The notes under the pieces are model-generated. The model was given only the letters and a program-made list of their open reading frames with translations. It made no database searches and was not told the DNA's origin. From Betaproteobacteria bacterium (GTDB taxonomy: Bacteria; Pseudomonadota; Gammaproteobacteria; Burkholderiales; Casimicrobiaceae), in assembly GCA_016720425.1 (NCBI GenBank), contig JADKKQ010000006.1:62001-126000 (forward strand): DNA of 64,000 nucleotides, written 5' to 3'. A program made the position numbers and the translations under genes. Within the stretch, counting starts at the first letter, position 1; each line of letters begins with the position of its first letter. Positions 48,418-59,927 of the stretch are shown in pieces.

Positions 48418-49422
48418 TTACGGGCGCGGGATGCCGAGCGTGTCGGGCGACACCTTGGCCTTGCCGCCGTCGAATGCCTGCCAGGCGTTGACCTGCACGG
48501 CCGGCATCACGGCCTTCATCGCGTCGGCGCCGGCGATGGGCGCGAACTGTGCGCCGCGGCTGGTCGCGTAGCTCTTGAGCGCCGCCGACTTGGCGATCTC
48601 GTTGGCCCAGATCTTTTCGACGGTGGCGATGACTTCCGGCGGCACGCCCTTCGGGATGAAGATGCCGAAGTAGTTGGCCGGCTCCTTGAAGCCGGGCATC
48701 CACTTGGTGATCGGCTCGATCACGCCGTAGCCGTCGAGTTCCACCGGCTTGTCGCCGATGACCGCCAGCGGCCGGAGCTTCTTGCCGCGGATCATCTCGG
48801 CCTGCTCGACGGTGAGCTGCGTCGTCGACTCGGTTTCGCCGGCGACCGTGGCCACGACGGCCGGATTGCCGCCGTCGTAGGTGACGTGCTTGTACTTGAC
48901 GTTGGCGGCACGGGATATCGCCTCGATGGCGCTGTGGCCGCTGGAATTGACGCCGGCCGTGGCGACGCTGATCGCGCCCGGCTTCGCCTTCATGGCGTCG
49001 ATCAGCTCGGTCGGTGTCTTGTAGGGTGTCGCCGGATTCACCGACAGCGTCGAGACGTTGGCCACGCTGAGGAAGAGCGCCCAGTCCTGGATCCTGGTGT
49101 CGAGCATGCCGAGCACCGCATAGGTGCCGAGGTCCTTCGCGGCCCCCGCGGCCCAGGTGTAGCCGTCCTTCGGCGCCTCGACCACGTTCTTGGTCCCGAT
49201 CGAACCCGATGCGCCCGGCTGGTTGACGATGACGACCTTCTGGTTCAGCGCCTTCTCGATCTCGGCGGCGGCGACGCGGGTGACCTGGTCGGTCGAGCCG
49301 CCGGCCGCCCAGGGAACGATGATGGTGATCGGCTTGGTCGGCTTCCACTGGGCGGAGGCGGGGACCGCCGCGACGGCGAAGAGCAGGCCGACGGCGAGGG
49401 AGCGCAGCGAGCGTGCTTGCAT
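48418..49422 (-). CDS. Bug/TctC-family periplasmic substrate-binding protein
   Basis: 334 residues: signal peptide 1-24 (SLAVGLLFAVAAVPASAQ), then a Bug fold with KPITIIVPWAAGGSTDQVTR, NQPGASGSIGTKNV, and VATAGVNSSGHSAIE in place of the more common GTGG loop. It captures a small carboxylate and delivers it to TctAB. ATG 49422 has the strong site TCAGGAGAAGTC. The reading frame upstream of this start stays open into the TetR gene (see that entry), but the ribosome site and signal peptide fix the start here. Confidence 0.93.
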   Translation of the reverse strand: MQARSLRSLAVGLLFAVAAVPASAQWKPTKPITIIVPWAAGGSTDQVTRVAAAEIEKALNQKVVIVNQPGASGSIGTKNVVEAPKDGYTWAAGAAKDLGTYAVLGMLDTRIQDWALFLSVANVSTLSVNPATPYKTPTELIDAMKAKPGAISVATAGVNSSGHSAIEAISRAANVKYKHVTYDGGNPAVVATVAGETESTTQLTVEQAEMIRGKKLRPLAVIGDKPVELDGYGVIEPITKWMPGFKEPANYFGIFIPKGVPPEVIATVEKIWANEIAKSAALKSYATSRGAQFAPIAGADAMKAVMPAVQVNAWQAFDGGKAKVSPDTLGIPRP

Positions 49423-49497
49423 GACTTCTCCTGAGGTTGGAGTGAGCGGAAAGCCGGCGCCGGCGCGGGCGACGCGGATCGATTCGCGTCGGTGCCG

Positions 49498-49514
49498 GTT
49501 AACCGGTTGGTTAC
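49498..49514 (-). promoter_or_regulatory. Operator candidate upstream of tctC
   Basis: GTTAACCGGTTGGTTAC, an imperfect palindrome (GTTAACC/GGTTAC), matches the site at 50271-50287 in 14 of 17 positions. It lies 76-92 nt before tctC, a suitable place for repression by the neighbouring TetR-type protein. Confidence 0.6.
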
Positions 49515-49585
49515 TGTTCGGCCACCGATGATAGGGCGGGGTCGCGGGATCGTCAACGCGGGCCGGCGCCGGGGTTTGTCCCAGG

Positions 49586-50262
49586 TCAATCCGCGCCGTG
49601 GCGAAGGTAGCCGACGACGAGGTCGTCATGTGCGCCAGGCGGGCGCGGCGCGCCGCCGGCCGGGCGAGGTCGCGGGCGAATATCGCCGACAGCGTGTGGT
49701 TGTTGGACAGGTAGAAGTAGGCGAGCGCGGCGATCGAGATGTAGAGCTGCAGCGCGTCGGGATCGGCCCGGAACGTCCCGTCGGCACGCCCGCGGCGCAG
49801 GATCGTGCGCAGCGTGGCGATCAGTGGCGAATTGAGCGTGCGGACCTGCGCCCGGCCCTTGAGGTGCTGCGCGCCGTAGAGGTTCTCGGTGTTGAGCAGC
49901 ATCAGGAACTCCGGATGCGCGATGAAATAGTCCCAGGTGAACGCGATCAGCCGGCGGATGCCCTCGATCGGCGCGACGTCCTGCAGCGACAGGCCCGTCT
50001 CGGCCGCCCGGATGTCGGCGTAGGCCGCCTCCAGCACCGCGCTGAACAGCGCCTCCTTGTTGCCGAAGTAGTAGTAGAGCATCCGCTTGTTGGTGCCGGC
50101 GGCCGCGGCGATGCGATCGACGCGCGCGCCGGCCAGGCCGTGGCGGGCGAACTCGGCGGTCGCGGCCGCCAGGATTCCGGCGCGATTGTCGCCGCGGTCG
50201 CGGGCGAGCGCGAACTGGCGCCTCTTCGGCGCCGCCGGCCTGGGGGATGCGGAGACGGACAC
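49586..50262 (-). CDS. TetR/AcrR-family regulator, C-terminal frameshift
   Basis: About 224 residues. The N-terminal helix-turn-helix is well formed (RAGILAAATAEFARHGLAGARVDRIAAAAGTNKRMLYYYFGNKEALFSAVLE), followed by a ligand domain (YIAHPEFLMLLNTENL region). The start codon is GTG 50262. The main frame is open from here right into tctC with no stop (614 codons to 48418). The frame one base away contains a natural end, DDLVVGYLRHGAD then TGA at 49586, after the RLAHMT region. A one-base error or mutation near 49630 is therefore likely. It probably represses the tctCBA-isomerase module and itself. Confidence 0.75.
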
Positions 50263-50270
50263 GCCGCGAT

Positions 50271-50287
50271 GTTAACCATTCGGTTAC
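50271..50287 (-). promoter_or_regulatory. Operator candidate upstream of the tetR-like gene
   Basis: GTTAACCATTCGGTTAC, a palindrome 9 nt before the GTG start. It matches 49498-49514 in 14 of 17 positions and implies autoregulation. Confidence 0.6.
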
Positions 50288-50337
50288 GCCGGGCGCAAGC
50301 TGCGGCGACGCGTCGCAGCGCCGCGGGTCTCTGACTC

Positions 50338-51765
50338 TCAGCCGCGGGACTCGCCGACGCGGATGATCTTGAGGGTGTTGGTGCCGCCGGACTTGCCGAT
50401 CGGCTCGCCGCTGGTGATGACGACGAGGTCGCCCTGCTGCACGTGACCGGTGCCGAGCAGGAAGTCCTCGGCGCCCTGGAGCACGGCGTCGCGATCGGTG
50501 CCCTGCTGCAGGAACAGCGGGTGGACGTTGCGGAACAGCGCCATCTTGCGCTGCGCGCCCACCTCGGGCGTCAGCGCGAAGATCGGGCAGCCGCAGTTGT
50601 AGCGCGACATCCACAGCGCCGTCGAGCCCGACTGCGTCAGCGAGGCGATGGCCTTCACCTGGAGGTGGTGCGCGGTGTAGAGCGTACCCATCGCGATCGA
50701 CTGGTCGATGCGCGCGAACGTGGACCCGAGCAGGTCGCGCTCGAGATGGACCGGATGCGACTTCTCGGCCTCGCGACAGATGTGCGCCATCGTCTGCACG
50801 GTCTCGACCGGGTATTTGCCGGCGGCGGTCTCCGCCGACAGCATCACCGCGTCGGTGCCGTCGAGCACCGCGTTGGCGACGTCGGAGACCTCGGCGCGGG
50901 TGGGCACGGGCGCATTGATCATCGACTCCATCATCTGCGTCGCGGTGATCGTCAGCTTGTTCTTGTCGCGGGCGAGATGGATCATCCGCTTCTGCAGGCC
51001 CGGAACCGACGCGTTGCCGACCTCGACGGCGAGGTCGCCGCGGGCCACCATGATGCCGTCGGAGGCGTCGATGATCTCGTCCAGCGCGGCGATCGCCTCG
51101 GTTCGCTCGATCTTGGCGATCAGCAGCGCGTAGCTGCCGGTGGCGCGCAGCAGCTGGCGCGCCATGTACATGTCCTCTTTGTTCTTGGGGAACGAGACCG
51201 CCAGGTAGTCGGCCCCCATCGCGCCGGCGGTCTTGACGTCCTCCATGTCCTTGGCGGTGAGCGCCGGGGCGGACAGCCCGCCGCCCTCGCGATTGATGCC
51301 CTTGTTGTTCGACAGCGTGCCGCCGACGATCACGCGCGTGGAAATCGCACGACCGGCCACCGACTCGACCTCGAGCTTGATGAGGCCGTCGTCGAGCAGC
51401 AGCACGGCGCCCGGCTCGACGTCGTCGACCAGCTCCTTGTAGTCGAGGCCCACGCGCGTGGCGTCGCCGGGCGCACTGTCGGTGTCGAGCACGAACGGCT
51501 GCCCCACCTCGAGCGACACCTTGCCGTCGGCGAACTTGCCGACGCGGATCTTGGGGCCCTGCAGGTCGCACATGATCGCGACCTCGCGGCCGAGCTGCCG
51601 CGAGCACTCGCGCACCAGGCGCGCGCGCTCGATGTGCTCCTCGGCGCGGCCGTGCGAGAAGTTGAGACGGACGACGTCGACCCCGGCGGCGAGCACGCGG
51701 GCGAGCATCTCGGGGCTGCTGCAGGCGGGGCCGAGCGTGGCGACGATCTTGGTGGCGCGTGGCAA
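50338..51765 (-). CDS. pyk: Pyruvate kinase
   Basis: 475 residues. Conserved sites: ATKIVATLGPACSS at the start, NFSHGRAEEH, CDLQGPKIRVG, IAKIERTEAIAALDEI (active-site Lys/Glu), MVARGDLAVEVG and TQMMESMI. It converts PEP and ADP to pyruvate and ATP. No ATG fits: TTG 51765, preceded by AGAGGATAGCCCGC, gives the expected N-terminus MPRATKIVATLGP. It follows pgk but behind an intrinsic terminator, so it probably has its own promoter or depends on read-through. Confidence 0.94.
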   Translation of the reverse strand: MPRATKIVATLGPACSSPEMLARVLAAGVDVVRLNFSHGRAEEHIERARLVRECSRQLGREVAIMCDLQGPKIRVGKFADGKVSLEVGQPFVLDTDSAPGDATRVGLDYKELVDDVEPGAVLLLDDGLIKLEVESVAGRAISTRVIVGGTLSNNKGINREGGGLSAPALTAKDMEDVKTAGAMGADYLAVSFPKNKEDMYMARQLLRATGSYALLIAKIERTEAIAALDEIIDASDGIMVARGDLAVEVGNASVPGLQKRMIHLARDKNKLTITATQMMESMINAPVPTRAEVSDVANAVLDGTDAVMLSAETAAGKYPVETVQTMAHICREAEKSHPVHLERDLLGSTFARIDQSIAMGTLYTAHHLQVKAIASLTQSGSTALWMSRYNCGCPIFALTPEVGAQRKMALFRNVHPLFLQQGTDRDAVLQGAEDFLLGTGHVQQGDLVVITSGEPIGKSGGTNTLKIIRVGESRG

Positions 51766-51903
51766 GCGGGCTATCCTCTGAGGCCGCAGAGCGGCGGACG
51801 CGCCATGATACGTGAATGGCGACTGCGGCGAAATGACGCAGGCGGGTCGCTGCACGCTCCGGGCGATCGGCGGTCGCCCCGGCCCCGGGGCGGCATCGGC
51901 AGC

Positions 51904-51932
51904 AAAAAGGCCGCGACGACGACGTCGCGGCC
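51904..51932 (-). terminator. Intrinsic terminator between pgk and pyk
   Basis: On the minus strand, stem GGCCGCGAC (51932-51924), loop GTCGTC, stem GTCGCGGCC (51917-51909), then TTTTTG. A nearly ideal Rho-independent terminator 39 nt after the pgk stop. Confidence 0.85.
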
Positions 51933-51970
51933 TCGCAGCGCGTGCCGACGAACGCGCGCTCGCGCGTACG

Positions 51971-53155
<1,185 letters not shown>

Positions 53156-53182
53156 GGCGATCCTCGGTTCGGTGCTGGGGGA

Positions 53183-53219
53183 AGCAGAAAAAGAAATGGG
53201 GGCGCCCGCAGGCACCCCC
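53183..53219 (-). terminator. Intrinsic terminator / attenuator between gap and pgk
   Basis: On the minus strand, GGGGGTGCC (53219-53211) pairs with GGCGCCCCC (53206-53198, one G-U pair) around a TGCG loop, followed by ATTTCTTTTTCT. It lies 14 nt after the gap stop and 43 nt before the pgk start. Confidence 0.75.
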
Positions 53220-53233
53220 GGCGACACAACGAA

Positions 53234-54232
53234 TTACTTGGCCATCACGCGGACCATCTCCAGCACCTTGCAGGAATAGCCCCATTCGTTGTCGTACCAG
53301 GACACGACCTTGACGAAGGTGCCGTCGAGCGCCATGCCGGCATCGGCGTCGAAGATCGACGTGCGGCTCTCGCCGCGGAAGTCGGTGGCGACGACCTTGT
53401 CGCTGGTGTAGCCGAGCACGCCCTTCATCGGGCCTTCGGAAGCGGCCTTCATCGCGGCGCAGATCGCCTCGTAGGTGGCCTCCTTCGACAGTTCGACGGT
53501 CAGGTCGACCACCGAGACGTCCGAGGTCGGCACGCGGAAAGCCATGCCGGTGAGCTTCTTGTTGAGCTCGGGAATCACCTTGCCGACGGCCTTGGCGGCC
53601 CCGGTCGACGACGGGATGATGTTCTCGAGGATGCCGCGGCCGCCGCGCCAATCCTTGTTCGACGGGCCGTCGACGGTCTTCTGCGTGGCCGTGGCGGCGT
53701 GCACCGTGGTCATCAGGCCGCGCTTGATGCCCCAGTTGTCGTGCAGCACCTTGGCGACCGGCGCCAGGCAGTTGGTGGTGCAGGAGGCGTTGGAGATGAT
53801 CGTCTGCCCGGCATAGGTCTTGTCGTTGACGCCGAACACGAACATCGGCGTGTCGTCCTTGGACGGCGCCGACATGATCACCTTCTTCGCGCCGGCGGCG
53901 ATGTGCTTCTGCGCGGTTTCCTTGGTCAGGAACAGGCCGGTCGACTCGACGACGATGTCGGCGCCGACCTCACCCCACTTGAGCTCGGCCGGGTCCTTGA
54001 CCGCGGAGACGCGGATCTTCCTGCCGTTGACCAGCAGCGTGTTGCCGTCGACGGCGACGTCGCCCTTGAAGCGGCCGTGCACCGAGTCGTACTGCAGCAT
54101 GTAGGCGAGGTAGTCGGGCTCGAGCAGGTCGTTGATGCCGACGACTTCGATGTCGGGGAAGTCGCGGACGGCGGCCCGCAGTACCAGACGGCCGATGCGG
54201 CCAAACCCGTTGATGCCAACTTTGATCGTCAT
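53234..54232 (-). CDS. gap: Glyceraldehyde-3-phosphate dehydrogenase, type I
   Basis: 332 residues. The NAD(P)-binding start is MTIKVGINGFGRIGRLVLRAA. The catalytic site SNASCTTNCLAPVAKVL holds the active cysteine, and the C-terminal WYDNEWGYSCKVLEMV is present. The residue after the beta-2 strand is Asn-Asp (GINDLL), consistent with NAD preference but not exclusive. It works in both glycolysis and the Calvin cycle. Second or third gene of the tkt transcript, 27 nt after the GNAT gene. Confidence 0.97.
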   Translation of the reverse strand: MTIKVGINGFGRIGRLVLRAAVRDFPDIEVVGINDLLEPDYLAYMLQYDSVHGRFKGDVAVDGNTLLVNGRKIRVSAVKDPAELKWGEVGADIVVESTGLFLTKETAQKHIAAGAKKVIMSAPSKDDTPMFVFGVNDKTYAGQTIISNASCTTNCLAPVAKVLHDNWGIKRGLMTTVHAATATQKTVDGPSNKDWRGGRGILENIIPSSTGAAKAVGKVIPELNKKLTGMAFRVPTSDVSVVDLTVELSKEATYEAICAAMKAASEGPMKGVLGYTSDKVVATDFRGESRTSIFDADAGMALDGTFVKVVSWYDNEWGYSCKVLEMVRVMAK

Positions 54233-54259
54233 GCCTGCTCCCGATGAAGAAAGGAAATT

Positions 54260-54823
54260 TCACTGCGTGGTTGATTTTACAGCGGCACAGGCTGCGAGAA
54301 GCGCGTCCGGATCACGCCAGCCGTATCCGGCCTCGACGAGATCCACGCCATCCCATTCGAACGGCTGCAGGACGAGCAGTTCCGCGCCGATCTTTTCGTA
54401 GAATGTACGCGCTCCACGATTTTGCGCGATGACCCACGTCAAAAAACCCGTCGCGCCGTGGCTGCGCTGGGCGAGAACGACGCCGCCGACGAGCTGGCGC
54501 CCGATTCCGGTGCGCTGGCAGTCCGCCTGCAGGTAGAGCGCCGACAACTCCGCGTCGAGCCCGAAGCGCGGCTCGCGCAGCATCAGTGCCGAGGCGAAGC
54601 CGACGATCCCGGCGCCGTCCTCGGCGACGAAGGTGCTGGTGCGGTTGGGTGCCGCGGTCAGCACCCGCTGCCACAGCGCCTCGCTGTCCTCCACCCGCAT
54701 CGCCGCGAGGTAGGCATCGGGAACGATGCCGCGGTAGGTCGCCCGCCAGGCGTCGACGCGCACGCGGGCGATGCCGGCGGCGTCGCCGGGCGCCGCGGGC
54801 CGCAGGCGGATGGCGCGCAGCAC
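54260..54823 (-). CDS. GNAT-family N-acetyltransferase
   Basis: 187 residues. The GNAT core is clear: N-terminal IRLRPAAPGDAAGIARVRVDAWRATYRGIVPDAYL, the central strand LDAELSALYLQADCQRTGIGRQL (acetyl-CoA loop Q/RxxGxG/A) and the late helix NRGARTFYEKIGAEL. Substrate unknown. The start codon is GTG 54823. It lies 4 nt after the tkt stop and 27 nt before gap, an unusual insertion into the usual tkt-gap pairing of betaproteobacteria. Confidence 0.88.
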   Translation of the reverse strand: MLRAIRLRPAAPGDAAGIARVRVDAWRATYRGIVPDAYLAAMRVEDSEALWQRVLTAAPNRTSTFVAEDGAGIVGFASALMLREPRFGLDAELSALYLQADCQRTGIGRQLVGGVVLAQRSHGATGFLTWVIAQNRGARTFYEKIGAELLVLQPFEWDGVDLVEAGYGWRDPDALLAACAAVKSTTQ

Positions 54824-54827
54824 GGAC

Positions 54828-56855
<2,028 letters not shown>

Positions 56856-56942
56856 GGTCGGGGGGAAGGAGGGCGTCGTACGCGACGCGAAGCGCATGGC
56901 GGTCGACCGCCGAAGAGCGGCGGCCGGCGTCGGGGGAGCGGA

Positions 56943-56972
56943 ATTATCGCGTCTAACGAGGTCCCTGTGCAA
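56943..56972 (-). promoter_or_regulatory. Sigma-70-type promoter of the tkt-gap series
   Basis: On the minus strand, -35 TTGCAC (56972-56967) and -10 GATAAT (56948-56943) have an 18-nt spacer. The rest of the 356-nt tkt/speE spacer holds no gene but contains a perfect GGCGGCACC/GGTGCCGCC hairpin at 57107-57126, in the speE leader. Confidence 0.65.
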
Positions 56973-57211
56973 TAATTCCACCCTTGATTCGACAGGTATT
57001 TTCGGCGCCGTGCGGGCGAAACGCCGAGCGGCCGGACCGGGTCCATGCGGTGGCATCGCCCCGGGGGAACGCGAGGCAGCGAGGGACGGCATGGACCTAC
57101 TCGGCGGGCGGCACCGTGGTGCCGCCGACACTGCGCCGTGCATCGGCGCGCGCGCGCGGCGCTCTGCGTGCCCCGAGGGCGCACCGGTCGCCAGCTTGAG
57201 TGCGGTCGGCG

Positions 57212-58102
57212 ATGCCTGATCGCGTGCCGGCGCCGACGGCGTTCCCCGCCGACGTGATGGTCGAGGAACTCGCGCCCGACTGGGGCTTCCACGTCCGCTC
57301 GGCCCGGGAACTGGAAAGATTCCGCTCGCCGTTCCAGGCGGTCGAGGTCCACGACACGGCGTCCTTCGGCAGGCTGTTCCGCCTCGACGGGCACTTCATG
57401 ACGTCCGAGAGGGACGAGTTCTTCTACCACGAGAACCTCGTCCACATGGCCGCGCTGACGCATCCGCTGCCGCGGCAGGCGCTGATCGTCGGCGGCGGCG
57501 ACGGCGGCTCCGCCGAGGAACTCCTCAAGCACCCGTCGCTGCAGTCGGTGACGCTGTGCGAGATCGACCTCGCCGTCGTCGACATCGCCCGCAAGCACCT
57601 GCGCGAGGTGCACCACGGCGCGCTCGACGACCCGCGAGTGGCGCTGCGGATCGAGGACGGATTCGCGTTCGTCCGCAACGCGCAGTCGTCCTACGACCTC
57701 ATCGTCCTCGACCTCACCGACCCCGGCGGGCCGTCGACGCCGCTGTACACCGCCGATTTCTACCGCGCCTGCGCCGCGCGGCTCCATCCGCAGGGGGCGA
57801 TGACGCTGCACGTCGGCAGCCCGGTCGCGCATCCGGCGCGGATTCGCGACGTCCTCGCGCGGCTGCGCGAGGTGTTTCCCGTCGTGTCACCGTACCTCAC
57901 GTCGATCCCGCTCTACGGCGGGCTGTGGATGATGGCCTGCGCGGCGCCCTCGCTCGATCCCCGCGCGCTCTCCGGTCTCGAGGTCGACCGCCGGATCGCG
58001 CAGCGCGGGCTGCGCGACCTGCGCTATTACAACGGCGACATGCACCGGGCCGCGCTCGCGTTGCCGAATTTCGTCCGGGCGCTGGTGACTCCGGGTCGCT
58101 GA
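57212..58102 (+). CDS. speE: Polyamine (spermidine) aminopropyltransferase-like protein
   Basis: 296 residues, spermidine-synthase length. Motifs: FQAVEVHDTASFGRLFRLDG, QALIVGGGDGGSAEELLKHP (decarboxy-SAM binding), LCEIDLAVVDIARKHL, LIVLDLTDPGGPSTPLYTADFY (catalytic Asp region). It transfers an aminopropyl group to putrescine or a related diamine in the cytosol. The ATG 57212 was chosen over a GTG at 57200. No speD is visible in the window, so the exact product is open. Confidence 0.88.
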   Translation: MPDRVPAPTAFPADVMVEELAPDWGFHVRSARELERFRSPFQAVEVHDTASFGRLFRLDGHFMTSERDEFFYHENLVHMAALTHPLPRQALIVGGGDGGSAEELLKHPSLQSVTLCEIDLAVVDIARKHLREVHHGALDDPRVALRIEDGFAFVRNAQSSYDLIVLDLTDPGGPSTPLYTADFYRACAARLHPQGAMTLHVGSPVAHPARIRDVLARLREVFPVVSPYLTSIPLYGGLWMMACAAPSLDPRALSGLEVDRRIAQRGLRDLRYYNGDMHRAALALPNFVRALVTPGR

Positions 58103-58204
58103 CCGCCGGTCCGCCGGGCGGACCGCCGACCGGTTGAAAGAGGCGCCGGCGACCCCAGATAACGGTCGAGAGCGGGGAGTCGCCCCGCAGGGAGCCTGGC
58201 CCCG

Positions 58205-58462
58205 ATGGACCACCGCCTGACCGATGCGATGCGCGACGCCGACTTCGTGCTGATCGACGGAATCATCTTCCGCACCGGTTACCTGCGCGTTCCCGACGAG
58301 GACACGGTGGCCGACGACGTCGTGCTCGAGGCGACGCACGGCAACGACGAGATCGCGCTGACGCGCGACGAGATCGACGACGCCCAGTTCCTCGGCGACG
58401 GCGTCTATCGCCTCAAATCCGGCGCTCTGCTGCGCTTCCTCTCCACGGCGACCATCCACTGA
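58205..58462 (+). CDS. Small acidic hypothetical protein
   Basis: 85 residues, not recognised. It is rich in Asp/Glu, with repeated ALTRDEIDDAQFLGDGVYRL-like features and no signal peptide or membrane segment, so a cytosolic role is likely. ATG 58205 follows AGGGAGCCTGGCCCCG. It sits 102 nt after speE and points in the same direction, ahead of the convergent dioxygenase gene. Confidence 0.6.
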   Translation: MDHRLTDAMRDADFVLIDGIIFRTGYLRVPDEDTVADDVVLEATHGNDEIALTRDEIDDAQFLGDGVYRLKSGALLRFLSTATIH

Positions 58463-58491
58463 AAAACCGCGGGAAGGGCGTGCCGCGGACT

Positions 58492-59157
58492 TCAGCGCAG
58501 CACGAAGTCGTAGTTCGCCTTGAGCGCGCCTGCCTCCCGTTCGGGCGCGGGGGTCAGCCGGATCGACAACCGGGCCAGCGTGCCCGACGGCGAGGCGGCG
58601 ATGACCGCGTCGCGATCGCTGGCCTCGCCGGCGACGTAGAGTTGCGTCGTCAGCGCCGCCTGCCCGCCGCGGGTGATGCGGAAGTGCAGATGCGGGGGCC
58701 GGCCGCCATAGGGCACCGGCCGGATGGTCTTGAAGGCAAACCGTCCGTCGGCATCGGTGGCGCTGATCCCGAAACCCTGGAAATCGTCGTCGCGCGGCAG
58801 GCCCTCGTCGCCGGCGTGGTGGTAGCGGCCATGGACGTCGCACTGCCACAGTTCGACGGCGACTCGCTGCGCCGGCGTGCCGTCGACGCCGAGGACGCGG
58901 CCGGACAGGTAGAGGCGCGTTCCACGCGCGGAACCGCTGCGGCCGACCACCTGCGTCAGGTCGGCATCGCGGTCGGCGGGCAGCACGCGCGGGTAGAAGG
59001 GCCCTTCGGTCTGCGCCGGGGTCGGCGCTGACGCCGCCGGCACGGCCGCCTCCGCCGCGCGGGCGGCGAGCGTCGGCAGGGCGATGAGGGTGCTCCCGCA
59101 CTGCAGCAGCAGCCGGCGGCGCAGGTCGGGGTGGTTGGCGATAGGGAAGCGACGCAT
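58492..59157 (-). CDS. Exported intradiol ring-cleavage dioxygenase-like protein
   Basis: 221 residues. The N-terminus has a twin-arginine-like run (LRRRLLLQCGSTLIALPTLAARA), consistent with export. The body is an intradiol dioxygenase fold: TEGPFYPRVLPADRDAD, VELWQCDVHGRYHHAGDE with a ligand Tyr/His region, and RPPHLHFRITRGG with the ligand histidines. These non-haem iron(III) enzymes cleave catechol or protocatechuate rings; exported single-subunit forms are poorly studied. The frame is open further upstream, but MRRFPIANHPDLRRR at 59157 is the natural start. Confidence 0.85.
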   Translation of the reverse strand: MRRFPIANHPDLRRRLLLQCGSTLIALPTLAARAAEAAVPAASAPTPAQTEGPFYPRVLPADRDADLTQVVGRSGSARGTRLYLSGRVLGVDGTPAQRVAVELWQCDVHGRYHHAGDEGLPRDDDFQGFGISATDADGRFAFKTIRPVPYGGRPPHLHFRITRGGQAALTTQLYVAGEASDRDAVIAASPSGTLARLSIRLTPAPEREAGALKANYDFVLR

Positions 59158-59360
59158 TCGGGATCTCGGTGATCGGGGTTGCGGGGGTCCGGTTTGGAGT
59201 GGGATCGGCGGCCGCAGTTCACCGTCTCCGCGAGTCCCGGGGCGCTTGCCGCGTGTCGAGCCGCCGAACCTCGCCCGGCGCGCGAGGCGACTCGCCACGG
59301 TTCGGAATCGACAGCAGCACCGGAGAAGCCCTGCCCGTTGACGTCAAATGCTACATGAGC

Positions 59361-59380
59361 ATATAGTCATAAAACTATAG
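59361..59380 (+). promoter_or_regulatory. Palindromic operator candidate before the ArsR-type gene
   Basis: TATAGT (59362-59367), six bases, ACTATA (59374-59379) in a locally A/T-rich patch 20-38 nt before the regulator start. ArsR-family repressors commonly bind such inverted repeats in their own promoter. Confidence 0.55.
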
Positions 59381-59398
59381 ATCGAGGTCGCAGCCGCG

Positions 59399-59785
59399 AT
59401 GAACACCGACAAGCCCCTGCCCGTCTCGAACGAGCCCGCGAAGGCGGACCTCGATCCCGTGTTCACCGCCGTCGCCAAGTACTTCGGCCTCCTCGCCGAG
59501 CCCACGCGGCTCAAGATCCTGCACTCGATCTGCGACACCGAGCGCCAGGTCTCGGCGATCGTCGGCGAGACCGGCGCCAGCCAGACGAACGTCTCGCGCC
59601 ACCTGTCGCTGATGCATCAGGCCGGCGTCGTCACCCGGCGCAAGGACCGCAACGCCGTGTTCTACAAGGTGAGCGACCCGGTGTTCGCCGATGTCTGCCG
59701 CACCGTCTGCATCCAGATCGCCGGTCGGATCGAAGAGCGGCGACCGCTGCGCGACGAGCTGCTCGACTTCGCCGCGCGGCACTGA
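59399..59785 (+). CDS. ArsR-family regulator, probable sox repressor
   Basis: 128 residues of winged-helix ArsR type (AKYFGLLAEPTRLKILHSICDTERQVSAIVGETGASQTNVSRHLSLMHQAGVVTRRKDRNAVFYKV). Cysteines at positions around 45 (ICDTE) and in the C-terminal VCRTVC could form a redox or sulfur sensor, as in SoxR-type repressors of thiosulfate oxidation genes. Its position immediately upstream of soxYZ on the same strand supports that role. It does not carry the classical ELCVCDL metal motif. Confidence 0.82.
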   Translation: MNTDKPLPVSNEPAKADLDPVFTAVAKYFGLLAEPTRLKILHSICDTERQVSAIVGETGASQTNVSRHLSLMHQAGVVTRRKDRNAVFYKVSDPVFADVCRTVCIQIAGRIEERRPLRDELLDFAARH

Positions 59786-59927
59786 CCGTCACGCGCCGAC
59801 GATCGTCCGCGATTCCGCCGGGCGGCGGTGTGGCAGGAAAGCGCGTTTGGTGGCATGGTGGCGCATTCCGGCGACCGATGCCGGAGCGGCACCGCAGGCA
59901 AGCAGCTTCGTACCAGGAGGAACACGG

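Noticed and set aside
46273..49434. A 1,053-residue open frame antisense to the tct genes
   Set aside because: Arg/Gln/His/Asp-rich shadow; the minus-strand genes there are well supported.
49575..49588. TTGTCCCAGGTCAA near the TetR gene end as an FNR box
   Set aside because: Two mismatches to the consensus and it overlaps the coding end; too weak.
48418..50262. A genuine TetR-TctC fusion protein
   Set aside because: TctC has its own strong ribosome site and signal peptide, and a natural TetR end exists one base out of frame.
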